Below are positions 35,391 to 43,213 of a stretch of 64,000 nucleotides of DNA, piece after piece. A model generated the notes under the pieces. The model saw only the letters and a list, made by a program, of their open reading frames with translations, did not search any database and was not told the origin of the DNA. This stretch comes from an uncultured Christensenellaceae bacterium (GTDB taxonomy: Bacteria > Bacillota > Clostridia > Christensenellales > CAG-314), in contig CAJUIV010000005.1 in the NCBI GenBank assembly GCA_910586905.1, forward strand, positions 1 to 64,000. The letters are read 5' to 3'. Both the position numbers and the translations under genes were made by a program. Each line of letters starts with the position of its first letter. The stretch's first letter is position 1.

Positions 35391-37232
35391 ATGATTAAAA
35401 AATTATTGAAAGGAGCAAAAGGTTACGAAAAACAATCGGTATTAACGGTAATTTTGGTATTGCTGGAAACGGCTTTGGAAGTAGTGTTGCCGTTGTTGAT
35501 GTCGACGATTTTAAACACTATGCAGCTTTATTCGCAGCCGGAAGTGCTGGCGGAGCGATTGATTTATCTCGATTGGTCGGCGTTTAAAATCGTAACGCTC
35601 GATTCCGGTTTGGATATCACTTCGTCGATACTTACCAACACCGTTATCACTTACGGCGTTCTTATGATCGTTTGCGCCGTATTATCGCTTACGTTCGGTA
35701 CTCTTGCAGGTAAACTCGCGGCATCGGCAGGTGCCGGTTTTTCAAAAAATATGCGCGCCGCGCTGTTTGCAAAGATTCAGGATTTTTCGTTCGCCAACGT
35801 CGACAAGTTTTCGACCGCAAGCTTGGTTACCCGTTCGACTACCGACGTAAACAATGCGCAGCAATCGTTTATGATGATTATCCGTACGGTTATCCGCGCG
35901 CCGGCAATGCTTGTGTTTTCGGCAATTATGGCGTTTATCAAATCGCCCGATTTGGCTTGGATTTTTTTAGTCGCGGTTCCGCTTTTGGGTCTCGTAATGG
36001 GACTGCTTGCGACTAAAGTACATCCGTTATTCAAGCAAATGCTTAAAAAGTACGACAAGATGAACGCGAACGTGCAAGAAGATTTGGTTGCGATTCGCGT
36101 TGTAAAAGCTTTTGTGCGCGAGGATTACGAAGAGGAAAGATACCGCGAACAAACCGAGGCGGTGCGTCAATCTCAGCTTAAAGCGGAAAAACTGATGGTT
36201 CTTATGAATCCGCTTGTGTCCGTTATAATGTACGGAGCGATAATCGCGCTGCTCGTCATAGGCGGCGCGGATATAGCCAGAGGAAAAATTCAAGCGGGTA
36301 CGTTATCCGCTATGATGAGTTACTGTACGCAAATCCTTATGTCCGTTATGATGATTTGTTTTATAGCGGTACAGCTCGTTATGAGCAGAGCCAGCATAGA
36401 CCGTCTTTACGAAGTGTTGGAAACGACACCCGATATAGTAGACGGAAACAGCGATAAAACCGTAGGAAGCGGCAGTATCGAATTTAAAAACGTCGATTTT
36501 TCGTATTCTAACAACGAAGAAAATCTGACTCTCGAAAAAATCAATTTGGAAATAAAAGCAGGCGAAACGGTCGGCATAGTAGGAGGCACCGGCGACGGAA
36601 AAAGCAGTTTGGTACAGCTTATTCCCCGATTCTACGACGTTTTAAACGGAGAAGTACTGGTAGACGGAACGGACGTTCGCGAATACTCACTTTACAATTT
36701 ACGCGAAGGCGTTTCGATGGTTTTGCAAAAGAACGTACTATTCAGCGGTACAATTCGCGAAAATTTACTGTGGGGAGATAAAAACGCCACTCAGGAGGAA
36801 ATCGAAAACGCGTGCAAAGCCGCGTGCGCTCATGATTTTATAACGTCGTTCCCCGACGGGTACGATACCGACTTGGGACAGGGCGGCGTAAACGTTTCCG
36901 GCGGACAAAAGCAGCGTTTGTGTATAGCACGCGCGTTGCTTAAAAAACCCAAAATAATGATTTTGGACGACTCTACCAGCGCAGTCGACACGGCTACCGA
37001 CGCTAAAATACGGCAGGGATTAAAGGACATCGCAAAAGATATGACTACGATTATAATCGCTCAGCGTATATCTTCCGTAGAGGGTTGCGACAAAATTGTA
37101 GTGCTTGATGACGGTAAAATCAATGCGGTAGGCACGCACAAACAACTTTTGAAAAATTGCTCGATTTATCAGGAAGTTTACAATTCGCAGCAAAAAGCCG
37201 CCGCCGAGCAAGGAGGTGAGGTTGATGCCTAG
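35391..37232 (+). CDS. Heterodimeric ABC exporter subunit with degenerate site
   Basis: A 613-residue half-transporter with six membrane segments (residues about 15-325) and a C-terminal ATPase. Motifs: Walker A GGTGDGKSS, Q-loop VLQKNVLF, signature VSGGQKQRLCIARA, Walker B MILDDSTSAVD. The catalytic Glu after Walker B is Asp (LDDS instead of LDEA) and the switch His is Gln (IIAQRISS), the signature of the degenerate half of heterodimeric exporters such as TM287/288 and BmrCD. The real start is ATG 35391 after AAGGAAG; an upstream in-frame codon at 35337 has no ribosome binding site. The partner gene overlaps its end by eight bases. It probably exports drugs, lipids or peptides. Confidence 0.92.
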   Translation: MIKKLLKGAKGYEKQSVLTVILVLLETALEVVLPLLMSTILNTMQLYSQPEVLAERLIYLDWSAFKIVTLDSGLDITSSILTNTVITYGVLMIVCAVLSLTFGTLAGKLAASAGAGFSKNMRAALFAKIQDFSFANVDKFSTASLVTRSTTDVNNAQQSFMMIIRTVIRAPAMLVFSAIMAFIKSPDLAWIFLVAVPLLGLVMGLLATKVHPLFKQMLKKYDKMNANVQEDLVAIRVVKAFVREDYEEERYREQTEAVRQSQLKAEKLMVLMNPLVSVIMYGAIIALLVIGGADIARGKIQAGTLSAMMSYCTQILMSVMMICFIAVQLVMSRASIDRLYEVLETTPDIVDGNSDKTVGSGSIEFKNVDFSYSNNEENLTLEKINLEIKAGETVGIVGGTGDGKSSLVQLIPRFYDVLNGEVLVDGTDVREYSLYNLREGVSMVLQKNVLFSGTIRENLLWGDKNATQEEIENACKAACAHDFITSFPDGYDTDLGQGGVNVSGGQKQRLCIARALLKKPKIMILDDSTSAVDTATDAKIRQGLKDIAKDMTTIIIAQRISSVEGCDKIVVLDDGKINAVGTHKQLLKNCSIYQEVYNSQQKAAAEQGGEVDA

Positions 37233-39180
37233 ACCTATGGCAAAAAAGGGCGTTTTCGCTTCTAAACCCAAGAATTTAAAAGGAACGCTCGGAAGACTCG
37301 TTTCTTACTTAAAACCGCATCGCGGTAAGATGGTATTGGTTTTTGTATGTATATTGCTGACTACAATGTCAAACGTGGCGGGAACGGCTATTCTTGCGCC
37401 GCTTTTAAACGGACTTGCGGCGGTAAAAAATACCGACGATTTGATATTGACGGGGATAACTCGGCTGGACGAATTGGTTTTTCAGGGCGTTGAAGGAAAA
37501 CTTACTTATTTGACGATACTCGTTTCCTCGATAGCGGCGGTGTACGTATTGGGATTGCTTGCAAACTATTTGTGCAATCGTATTCTCGTTTCCGTTTCTA
37601 CGACTACGATGACTACGATGCGTAATCAGCTGTTCGGTCATATGCAGCGCTTGCCCATCAAAGTGTTCGATACTACTACGCACGGCGAACTTATGACCCG
37701 TTATACAAACGATATAGACGTTATGAACGAGTTTATAGCCAGATGTATTCCGCAGATGGTCAGTAGCGTTTTGACGATAATCGGAGTATTCGTAATGATG
37801 TTCGTGCTTTGCTGGCCGCTTGCTCTCGTTATGGTTGCAATGCTTGCAGTGATGCTCATAGTCGTAAAATTTATCGGCGGAAAGTCGCAAAAGAACTTTG
37901 TGGCTCAGCAACACGCGGTAGGTAAACTCAACGGCTATATCGAAGAACTCGTAGAAGGTCAAAAGGTCGTAAAGTCTTTTAATCACGAGGAAATAGCGGT
38001 GGCGAATTTCGACGTGATAAACTCTCATTGGCAGGAAGTATCGAGAAAAGCCAACGCTTACGCCAACATAATGGGACCCATTATGAACAACGTTTCGCAC
38101 TTCTTTTATGCTGCGATAGCTATTGTGGGCGCGTTTATAGCGATTTCGTCGAACGAACCTTTGGCGTTCGTGGGAATTATTGCGTCTTTCCTTATGTATA
38201 TTCGCAATATAAGCAACCCCATTCAGCAAATAGCGCAGCAAATTAACTTGGTATTTATGGCGGTTGCCGGCGGAGAACGCGTGTTCGAACTGCTGGATAC
38301 GCCCGAAGAAGTCGACGACGGTTACGTAACGCTTGTTAACGCCGATGTGGACGAAAACGGTAACATAACCGAAAGCGCTAACCGCACCGGACGTTGGGCG
38401 TGGAAGCATCCTCACCATGACGGAGGAGAAGTAACGTTTACGGAGCTTAAAGGCGACGTGCGTTTCGAAGAAGTTACGTTCGGATACGAAGAAAACAAAA
38501 CGGTTTTGCACGACGTATCGCTGTTTGCAAAGCCCGGTCAAAAAATAGCTTTCGTAGGTTCTACCGGCGCAGGCAAAACCACGATAACTAATTTGATTAA
38601 CCGGTTTTACGACGTCCCGGACGGAAAAATCCGTTACGACGGAATAAATATCAACAAAATCAAAAAAGCCGATTTGCGTAGGTCGCTTGCAATGGTTTTG
38701 CAGGATACGCACTTGTTTACCGGCACCGTTATGGATAATATACGTTACGGCAGACTCGACGCTACCGACGAAGAGTGCATAGCCGCGGCAAAATCCGCTA
38801 ACGCTCATCAATTTATTAAGCATTTGCCGCAAGGCTACGATACGCTGCTCACGCGCGACGGCGAAAATTTATCACAAGGACAGCGCCAGCTTATCGCAAT
38901 AGCGCGCGCTGCTGTTGCCGACCCGCCAGTATTGATTCTCGACGAAGCGACAAGTAGCATAGATACGCGCACCGAATGGCTTATCGAAAAAGGTATGGAC
39001 GCTTTGATGCAAGGACGTACGACGTTCGTCATTGCGCACCGACTTTCTACTGTCCGCAACAGCGACGCAATAATGGTTCTCGAACACGGCGAAATTATCG
39101 AACGCGGCAGCCACGACGATTTGATTGCTCAAAAAGGTAAATACTATCAATTATATACCGGAATGTTCGAATTGAGTTAA
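37225..39180 (+). CDS. Heterodimeric ABC exporter subunit with consensus site
   Basis: A 651-residue partner of the preceding half-transporter. Six membrane segments fill residues about 30-320; a 60-residue spacer (345-405) precedes the ATPase, with Walker A GSTGAGKTT, Q-loop VLQDTHLF, signature LSQGQRQLIAIARA, Walker B LILDEATSSID with the catalytic Glu, and switch His in VIAHRLS. This is the fully active site of a TM288-like subunit. I start at ATG 37225, eight bases after AGGAGG, rather than the upstream GTG inside that site. The overlap with the previous stop indicates translational coupling and a fixed 1:1 ratio. Confidence 0.93.
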   Translation: MPRPMAKKGVFASKPKNLKGTLGRLVSYLKPHRGKMVLVFVCILLTTMSNVAGTAILAPLLNGLAAVKNTDDLILTGITRLDELVFQGVEGKLTYLTILVSSIAAVYVLGLLANYLCNRILVSVSTTTMTTMRNQLFGHMQRLPIKVFDTTTHGELMTRYTNDIDVMNEFIARCIPQMVSSVLTIIGVFVMMFVLCWPLALVMVAMLAVMLIVVKFIGGKSQKNFVAQQHAVGKLNGYIEELVEGQKVVKSFNHEEIAVANFDVINSHWQEVSRKANAYANIMGPIMNNVSHFFYAAIAIVGAFIAISSNEPLAFVGIIASFLMYIRNISNPIQQIAQQINLVFMAVAGGERVFELLDTPEEVDDGYVTLVNADVDENGNITESANRTGRWAWKHPHHDGGEVTFTELKGDVRFEEVTFGYEENKTVLHDVSLFAKPGQKIAFVGSTGAGKTTITNLINRFYDVPDGKIRYDGININKIKKADLRRSLAMVLQDTHLFTGTVMDNIRYGRLDATDEECIAAAKSANAHQFIKHLPQGYDTLLTRDGENLSQGQRQLIAIARAAVADPPVLILDEATSSIDTRTEWLIEKGMDALMQGRTTFVIAHRLSTVRNSDAIMVLEHGEIIERGSHDDLIAQKGKYYQLYTGMFELS

Positions 39181-39206
39181 AGTTTTTTATCGGTGATATC
39201 AACTTC

Positions 39207-39252
39207 ACGGCCCGCAGCGGCGTTTACGTTCGTTAAACGTTTCTGCGGGTCG
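39207..39252 (+). other. Complex hairpin after ABC pair
   Basis: ACGGCCCGCAG pairs with CTGCGGGTCGT with one bulge, and an inner CGTTTAC...GTTAAACG hairpin lies between. There is no good U-tract. It may slow or end transcription of the ABC operon. Confidence 0.4.
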
Positions 39253-39289
39253 TATTCATAAATTTTGATTGCGATTGATTTATGTAATA

Positions 39290-39535
39290 TCAGTTGTTGT
39301 TCGGGTACTCTTTGTCGGTAACGCAGTCAATCATATATTTTATATCTTCAGTCGCTTCGTCAAGTCGTTTGATAGAAATATTGGGCTTGTTATGATTTTT
39401 TTCACATATTGCAGTAATATGACGGTTTAACCAAATGCTTTTTAACTTGCAGTATCTCCATCTTGAGAGCCATGCTTTATGCCAAAATAAGCGATAAACA
39501 ATTTTGATTTCGTTACAATTTCCACATGTTTTCAT
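39290..39535 (-). CDS. Small Cys/Trp-rich ORF (81 aa), uncertain
   Basis: An 81-residue frame, MKTCGNCNEIKIVYRL then WLSRWRYCKLKSIWL, with a CxxC pair and a third Cys and a polar tail. It is not recognised. The CGNC and following aromatic residues may form a small zinc-binding or nucleic-acid-binding unit. Only a weak ribosome binding site (CAGGA, 13 bases upstream) is present. Its start overlaps the end of a frame-broken remnant on the same strand, so it may be the last part of a decayed two-gene unit. Codons are AT-rich compared with the ABC genes beside it. Confidence 0.35.
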   Translation of the reverse strand: MKTCGNCNEIKIVYRLFWHKAWLSRWRYCKLKSIWLNRHITAICEKNHNKPNISIKRLDEATEDIKYMIDCVTDKEYPNNN

Positions 39536-39693
39536 CGTTTTTTTCGTCCTGTAAAATATAGCGTATTTCCGAGATTTCAGTTAATAAATTATCTGGTGTA
39601 TTCAAAAGAAATCTATCGGAGTGTTTGCGTTTACGACTTGTAATAAATTTGCCGCAAAAATTTTGCGTGCCTGTAACCCGAGTTTTTTTTCAT
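39513..39693 (-). pseudogene. Frameshifted small gene remnant
   Basis: An ATG at 39693 opens MKKN, but a run of eight A (39683-39690 on the plus strand as T) separates it by one base from a frame that reads RVTGTQNFCGKF, ITSRKRKHSDRFLLNTPDN and LLTEISEIRYILQDEKNDEN to TAA 39513. If the run held nine A, a protein of about 60 residues would be continuous. It looks like a slippage frameshift, or an assembly error in the homopolymer. The family is unknown. It overlaps the Cys/Trp-rich ORF by a few codons. Confidence 0.35.
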
Positions 39694-39853
39694 AACATCA
39701 TCCGCAAGATATTTTGTCGTATCGTATCGAACATTTAACATAAAATCTACTGAAGTGCATGCATCTAAAACGTTTCATAGCAGTAGTTGTCGTTATTCTC
39801 CGCGTCTATTATTTTTAGTTATTATTTATTAGTTCATAATTGACCAAATTACG

Positions 39854-39891
39854 CGTCAGTCATTAACTGATTGTCAAGTATAAACTGACAA
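39854..39891 (+). promoter_or_regulatory. Palindromic operator-like repeats before XRE gene
   Basis: Two inverted repeats lie in tandem: TCAGT-N5-ACTGA near 39856-39870, and the perfect TTGTCA-N9-TGACAA at 39871-39891. Both share the ACTGA/TGACA half-site sense. They are placed 40-75 bases before the XRE start, where a repressor would bind to control its own promoter. Autoregulation is inferred. Confidence 0.55.
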
Positions 39892-39927
39892 AATCTGATA
39901 AAATAATTACAAAAATGATAATTTGAT

Positions 39928-40140
39928 ATGTTGTTTGCTCAAAGATTTAATGAAATTATTAAAAGCAGCGGCAAAAAGCAAATCGAGCTTACGGAATATT
40001 GTTATGTAACGAAGCAGAGTATAAGCGATTTTAAACAGGGCAAAAGTTTTCCGACTTTGGAAACGCTTTTTAATATCCGTAAATTTTTCGATTGCTCGAG
40101 CGATTATCTATTGGGATTGACCGATAGCGATAAAAATTAA
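39928..40140 (+). CDS. XRE-family HTH transcriptional regulator (70 aa)
   Basis: A 70-residue single-domain Cro/C1-type regulator. The helix-turn-helix spans about residues 18-45 (KQIELTEYCYVTKQSISDF), followed by KQGKSFPTLETLFNIRKFF and the family end CSSDYLLGLTD. Such minimal XRE proteins control prophages, mobile elements or small stress loci. It sits alone in an eroded AT-rich patch. Palindromic repeats lie just upstream and probably form its operator. There is no strong Shine-Dalgarno (AATTTGAT before ATG 39928). A bidirectional terminator follows. Confidence 0.88.
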   Translation: MLFAQRFNEIIKSSGKKQIELTEYCYVTKQSISDFKQGKSFPTLETLFNIRKFFDCSSDYLLGLTDSDKN

Positions 40141-40149
40141 ATCTCTGTT

Positions 40150-40195
40150 AAAAAACAAAACGGCTGCGCTATATTAACGCAGCCGTATATATTTA
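40150..40195. terminator. Bidirectional terminator
   Basis: A 9-bp stem ACGGCTGCG with CGCAGCCGT, A-rich left flank and T-rich right flank, between the convergent XRE and acyltransferase genes. Confidence 0.8.
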
Positions 40196-40963
40196 GTTAT
40201 TTACGGTTTCCAGTTCAATCGAATCCGTTTTGCCGTTCGACGAGTCCGAGTCTTGCACGTATCCGTAAAACAAATCGTTTGTAATCTTGCAGAATTCGTC
40301 GGCAATTTGCTGACGCGTCAGTCCCCGCCGTTTAAATTCTTCCAGTTCGCGCGGTTTGCCTACAACCATTTTGCGCTTGTCTTTATGATAGTAAATAGGG
40401 TAAATCGGTATGTCCTCTCCGTAAAGTTTACGGTATCTTTCGGCAAGCACGACGAATCCGGCTGAAAATCCCGTCAGTTCTTCGTGATAGCCGGTTTCGG
40501 AGTGTTCGGGGAAAATCATAACGGCGCGGTTATTTTCCAGCGAGTTTAAACTCATACGCAGAGTTTTTAACAGTCTGCCGTCGGGATAACTGGGAATAAC
40601 GTGCATACCTTTGTATATCCAAATTGAAAAACACGCTTCGAACGACGCTAAAAAGGAAGCGAATCCTTTGCCCATTTTGCGTTTTTGCATAAAATATACG
40701 TCGCGAAGGTAATGGAAGCGCGATTTGTATCCTTCGAGCATAGGATACGCTCCCCAAGGCGCGTGCGGTACGGGGAAGTAAAGGTTGTATACAACCGGAC
40801 CCGCCATAGCGCTGTGGTTCGCCACGTAAATTGCTTTTGTAGGTAATTTGCCGGCAAGGTTTATTATTTCGGGACGCTTAAAAAACAATTTCAAAAAGCC
40901 GGCAAAACATGTCCAAACAGGTTGATGCGGATATTTTATTTTGTATTTTTTTATTCTTTTCAT
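40193..40963 (-). CDS. PlsC-like lysophospholipid acyltransferase
   Basis: A 256-residue membrane-associated acyltransferase of the LPLAT/PlsC family, which transfers acyl groups to lysophosphatidic acid or similar acceptors. The first motif reads VANHSAMAGPVVY: the catalytic His is present but the Asp of HxxxxD is replaced, since Gly lies at that place. The FPEG motif reads FPEHSETG (near 150), and an IPIYPIYYHK strand follows (near 190). The Asp loss means either a shifted catalytic arrangement, as in some Clostridia relatives, or altered activity. The C-terminal tail is Ser/Asp-rich. No partner gene adjoins. Start ATG 40963 follows AGAAAGAT, a modest ribosome binding site. Confidence 0.82.
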   Translation of the reverse strand: MKRIKKYKIKYPHQPVWTCFAGFLKLFFKRPEIINLAGKLPTKAIYVANHSAMAGPVVYNLYFPVPHAPWGAYPMLEGYKSRFHYLRDVYFMQKRKMGKGFASFLASFEACFSIWIYKGMHVIPSYPDGRLLKTLRMSLNSLENNRAVMIFPEHSETGYHEELTGFSAGFVVLAERYRKLYGEDIPIYPIYYHKDKRKMVVGKPRELEEFKRRGLTRQQIADEFCKITNDLFYGYVQDSDSSNGKTDSIELETVNN

Positions 40964-41219
40964 ATCTTTCTAATATTCTATTGTTTACGTTTTGCAGTAA
41001 AAATAATCGAGTAATCGGTAGGTTTACTGTTAAATTTCCGAGTTATTTACCAAATACCCAATATACAGTGTAACAAACTTTTCTTAAAATAATCTAAAAA
41101 CTCCGTACGGGTGGGGGTATCGGGCGGTTATATAACGGATTATTTTGTCTAAACTATTTACCTTTTCGCTTATTTGTTATAAAATATAACTGTAAAAACA
41201 GTCTTTTTAGGAGAATACT

Positions 41220-41900
41220 ATGTTTAATATTTTGGTTGTCGAGGACGATAAAAACACTCGCAAATTGCTCACAACCATATTGTCTAATCACGGGTACAAC
41301 ACTTTAAGCGCAACTAACGGGGAAGAAGCGTTGGAGGTATTGGAGCATAATCACGTAGATTTGATGGTCCTAGATGTGATGATGCCCAAAATGGACGGGT
41401 ATGAACTTACTCAAATTTTGCGCGACGGCGGCAGTCAAATGCCTATGCTTATGCTGTCCGCGAAGCAGAACGTTACGGACATCAAGCAGGGCTTTGTGGT
41501 CGGCATCGACGATTATCTGACAAAACCTTTCGACTTCGAAGAACTGCTGCTTCGCATAAAAGCGCTTTTGCGCAGATCCAAAATAGTATCGGAAAACAAA
41601 TTGACCGTCGGAGACGTAACTTTAGATTATAATTCCTATTCGGTAATAACTCCGCAAGGTTCCGAAACGCTGCCGCAAAAAGAGTTTTTGCTCTTGTTTA
41701 AGTTGCTTTCTTACCCTGAAATGGTTTTTACCCGTATGCAGCTTATGGATGAAATATGGGGTATGGATGCCGAAAGCGACGAACATACGGTAAACGTGCA
41801 TATAAACAGATTACGCGCCCGTTTTGCAGATACAAAAGAATTTGAAATCGTTACGGTGCGCGGATTGGGATACAAGGCGGTACGGCGCGATGAAAAATAA
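41220..41900 (+). CDS. OmpR/PhoB-family response regulator
   Basis: A 226-residue two-component regulator. The receiver domain (1-120) has the acidic pair in VVEDDKN, phospho-acceptor D52 in LMVLDVMMPKMDG, the Thr/Ser switch in MLSAK, and Lys in LTKPF near 102. The winged-helix DNA-binding domain covers about 130-226, with EFLLLFKLLSYPEMVFTR and HTVNVHINRLRARF as recognition helix, ending TVRGLGYKAV. AGGAG precedes ATG 41220. The kinase gene overlaps its last 11 bases, so the pair is co-translated. The signal is unknown; no obvious target gene is adjacent. Confidence 0.95.
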   Translation: MFNILVVEDDKNTRKLLTTILSNHGYNTLSATNGEEALEVLEHNHVDLMVLDVMMPKMDGYELTQILRDGGSQMPMLMLSAKQNVTDIKQGFVVGIDDYLTKPFDFEELLLRIKALLRRSKIVSENKLTVGDVTLDYNSYSVITPQGSETLPQKEFLLLFKLLSYPEMVFTRMQLMDEIWGMDAESDEHTVNVHINRLRARFADTKEFEIVTVRGLGYKAVRRDEK

Positions 41901-42933
41901 CAATAAGAAAAACAACAGAACGGTTTTTACCCGCATAACCTTGATTGTGGTTTTGGGACTGTTTGTTTTGTTGTTTCTTGCTTCGCTTATAACGTTCGGA
42001 ATGTCGGCGTTGGTAGCAAAATGGATGCGTGTCGACGAGGACAATATTTTGGTTTTCGGCGTTATAGTTATGGCAATGAGCGTAGTGTTCGGTATGGCGT
42101 TGTCTTTCGCTTATTCGGCGGTAATGGTGCGCGCCAGCAGACCGTATATACAAGCTTTGCAAAAAATTGCCGAATGCGATTTTTCGGTACGAATAAAAGA
42201 CAGTTCGGTATTCGCCAATTTCGGAATAGCTCAAAATTTCAACAATATGGCGGAACAGCTCGAAAGCGTCGAAACTTTGCGCGAAAATTTTATTTCGGAC
42301 TTTTCGCACGAGTTCAAAACGCCTATAGTTTCTATAGCGGGATTTGCAAAACTGCTTAAAGACCCAACTTTAACGGCGGAACAGCGCAACGAATATTTGG
42401 ACGTTATTATAGACGAATCGGACAGGCTTGTAGGACTTTCCGAAAGCGTGCTTATGCTCAACCGTTTGGATTCTCAGGTTATCGTTAAAGAGGAATATTG
42501 CTTGACCGAACAGATAAGACAGTGCGTGCTGATGTTCGATAGACAGTGTCAGGACAAAAATATAAATTTGGATATGGAACTCGAGGAGACTCAAATAAAC
42601 AGCAACGCCAAACTTTTAAGTCAAGTTTGGGTTAATCTTATGTCTAACGCCGTTAAGTTTACTCCCGACGGAGGTACTATATCGGTAGGGTGCAAAACAG
42701 TAGACGACAGGATAGAGGTTTCTATAGCCGATACGGGATGCGGTATGAGCGCCGAAGTTATGCAAAACGTTTTTAATAAATTTTATCAAGGCGATAAGTC
42801 GCATACGACTCCGGGAAACGGACTCGGTTTATCCATAGTAAAAAAAATTACGGAGCTTTTAAACGGCTCTATCGTGGTTTCCAGCGAAGCGGGTAAAGGC
42901 AGCGCGTTTTTAGTGTACCTTTCGGCAAAATAA
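41890..42933 (+). CDS. Sensor histidine kinase
   Basis: A 347-residue membrane kinase. Two membrane segments (about 15-40 and 53-77) bracket only a short external loop, so it may sense the membrane itself, as intramembrane-sensing kinases do. A HAMP-like linker follows (about 77-130), then the H-box ISDFSHEFKTP with phospho-acceptor H140. The ATPase domain shows N-box VWVNLMSNAVKF, G1 ADTGCGMS, F-box FNKFYQGD and G2 GNGLGLSIVKK. I start at ATG 41890, inside the end of the regulator gene; the earlier in-frame start would overlap far more. With the regulator it forms one two-component system, probably for envelope stress. Confidence 0.93.
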   Translation: MKNNNKKNNRTVFTRITLIVVLGLFVLLFLASLITFGMSALVAKWMRVDEDNILVFGVIVMAMSVVFGMALSFAYSAVMVRASRPYIQALQKIAECDFSVRIKDSSVFANFGIAQNFNNMAEQLESVETLRENFISDFSHEFKTPIVSIAGFAKLLKDPTLTAEQRNEYLDVIIDESDRLVGLSESVLMLNRLDSQVIVKEEYCLTEQIRQCVLMFDRQCQDKNINLDMELEETQINSNAKLLSQVWVNLMSNAVKFTPDGGTISVGCKTVDDRIEVSIADTGCGMSAEVMQNVFNKFYQGDKSHTTPGNGLGLSIVKKITELLNGSIVVSSEAGKGSAFLVYLSAK

Positions 42934-43213
42934 TTTACACTTAAAAAAGTTTCGGTTGAATAAAAACCCGATATAAAAAATTATCGACCGCGTAACGTTT
43001 TACGGCGCCGAATAAAATCGGCAATGACGAGCTGTATTTTAAGAACAAGATAATTATAATCACAAACAGCTCAACGTAAACGGTTTTGACGGGAGAACGA
43101 ATATATTTTTGCTTTTAATAGAGCGTTATGTTTTTTTTAAAACCGAAACGCGTATATAATAAACTTAAAAGACAAAAGAAAATTTAAAATAGCTTACGGG
43201 CAAGATTCTTGAT
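42934..43213. other. Gap without a confident gene
   Basis: The 280 bases between the kinase and rlmD contain one plus-strand stretch that reads somewhat like protein (APNKIGNDELYFKNKIIIITNSS, stop, VLTGERIYFCF, at about 43010-43120) but has no start and several stops. It may be a gene remnant. TATATAATAA near 43153 could be a -10 box for rlmD. Confidence 0.3.

Noticed and set aside
37405..38832. A 475-codon minus-strand frame
   Set aside because: Antisense of the second ABC exporter half, with no motif and no start signal.
42934..43213. Coding-like plus-strand stretch NDELYFKNKIIII
   Set aside because: Too short, no start, interrupted by stops; noted as possible debris only.
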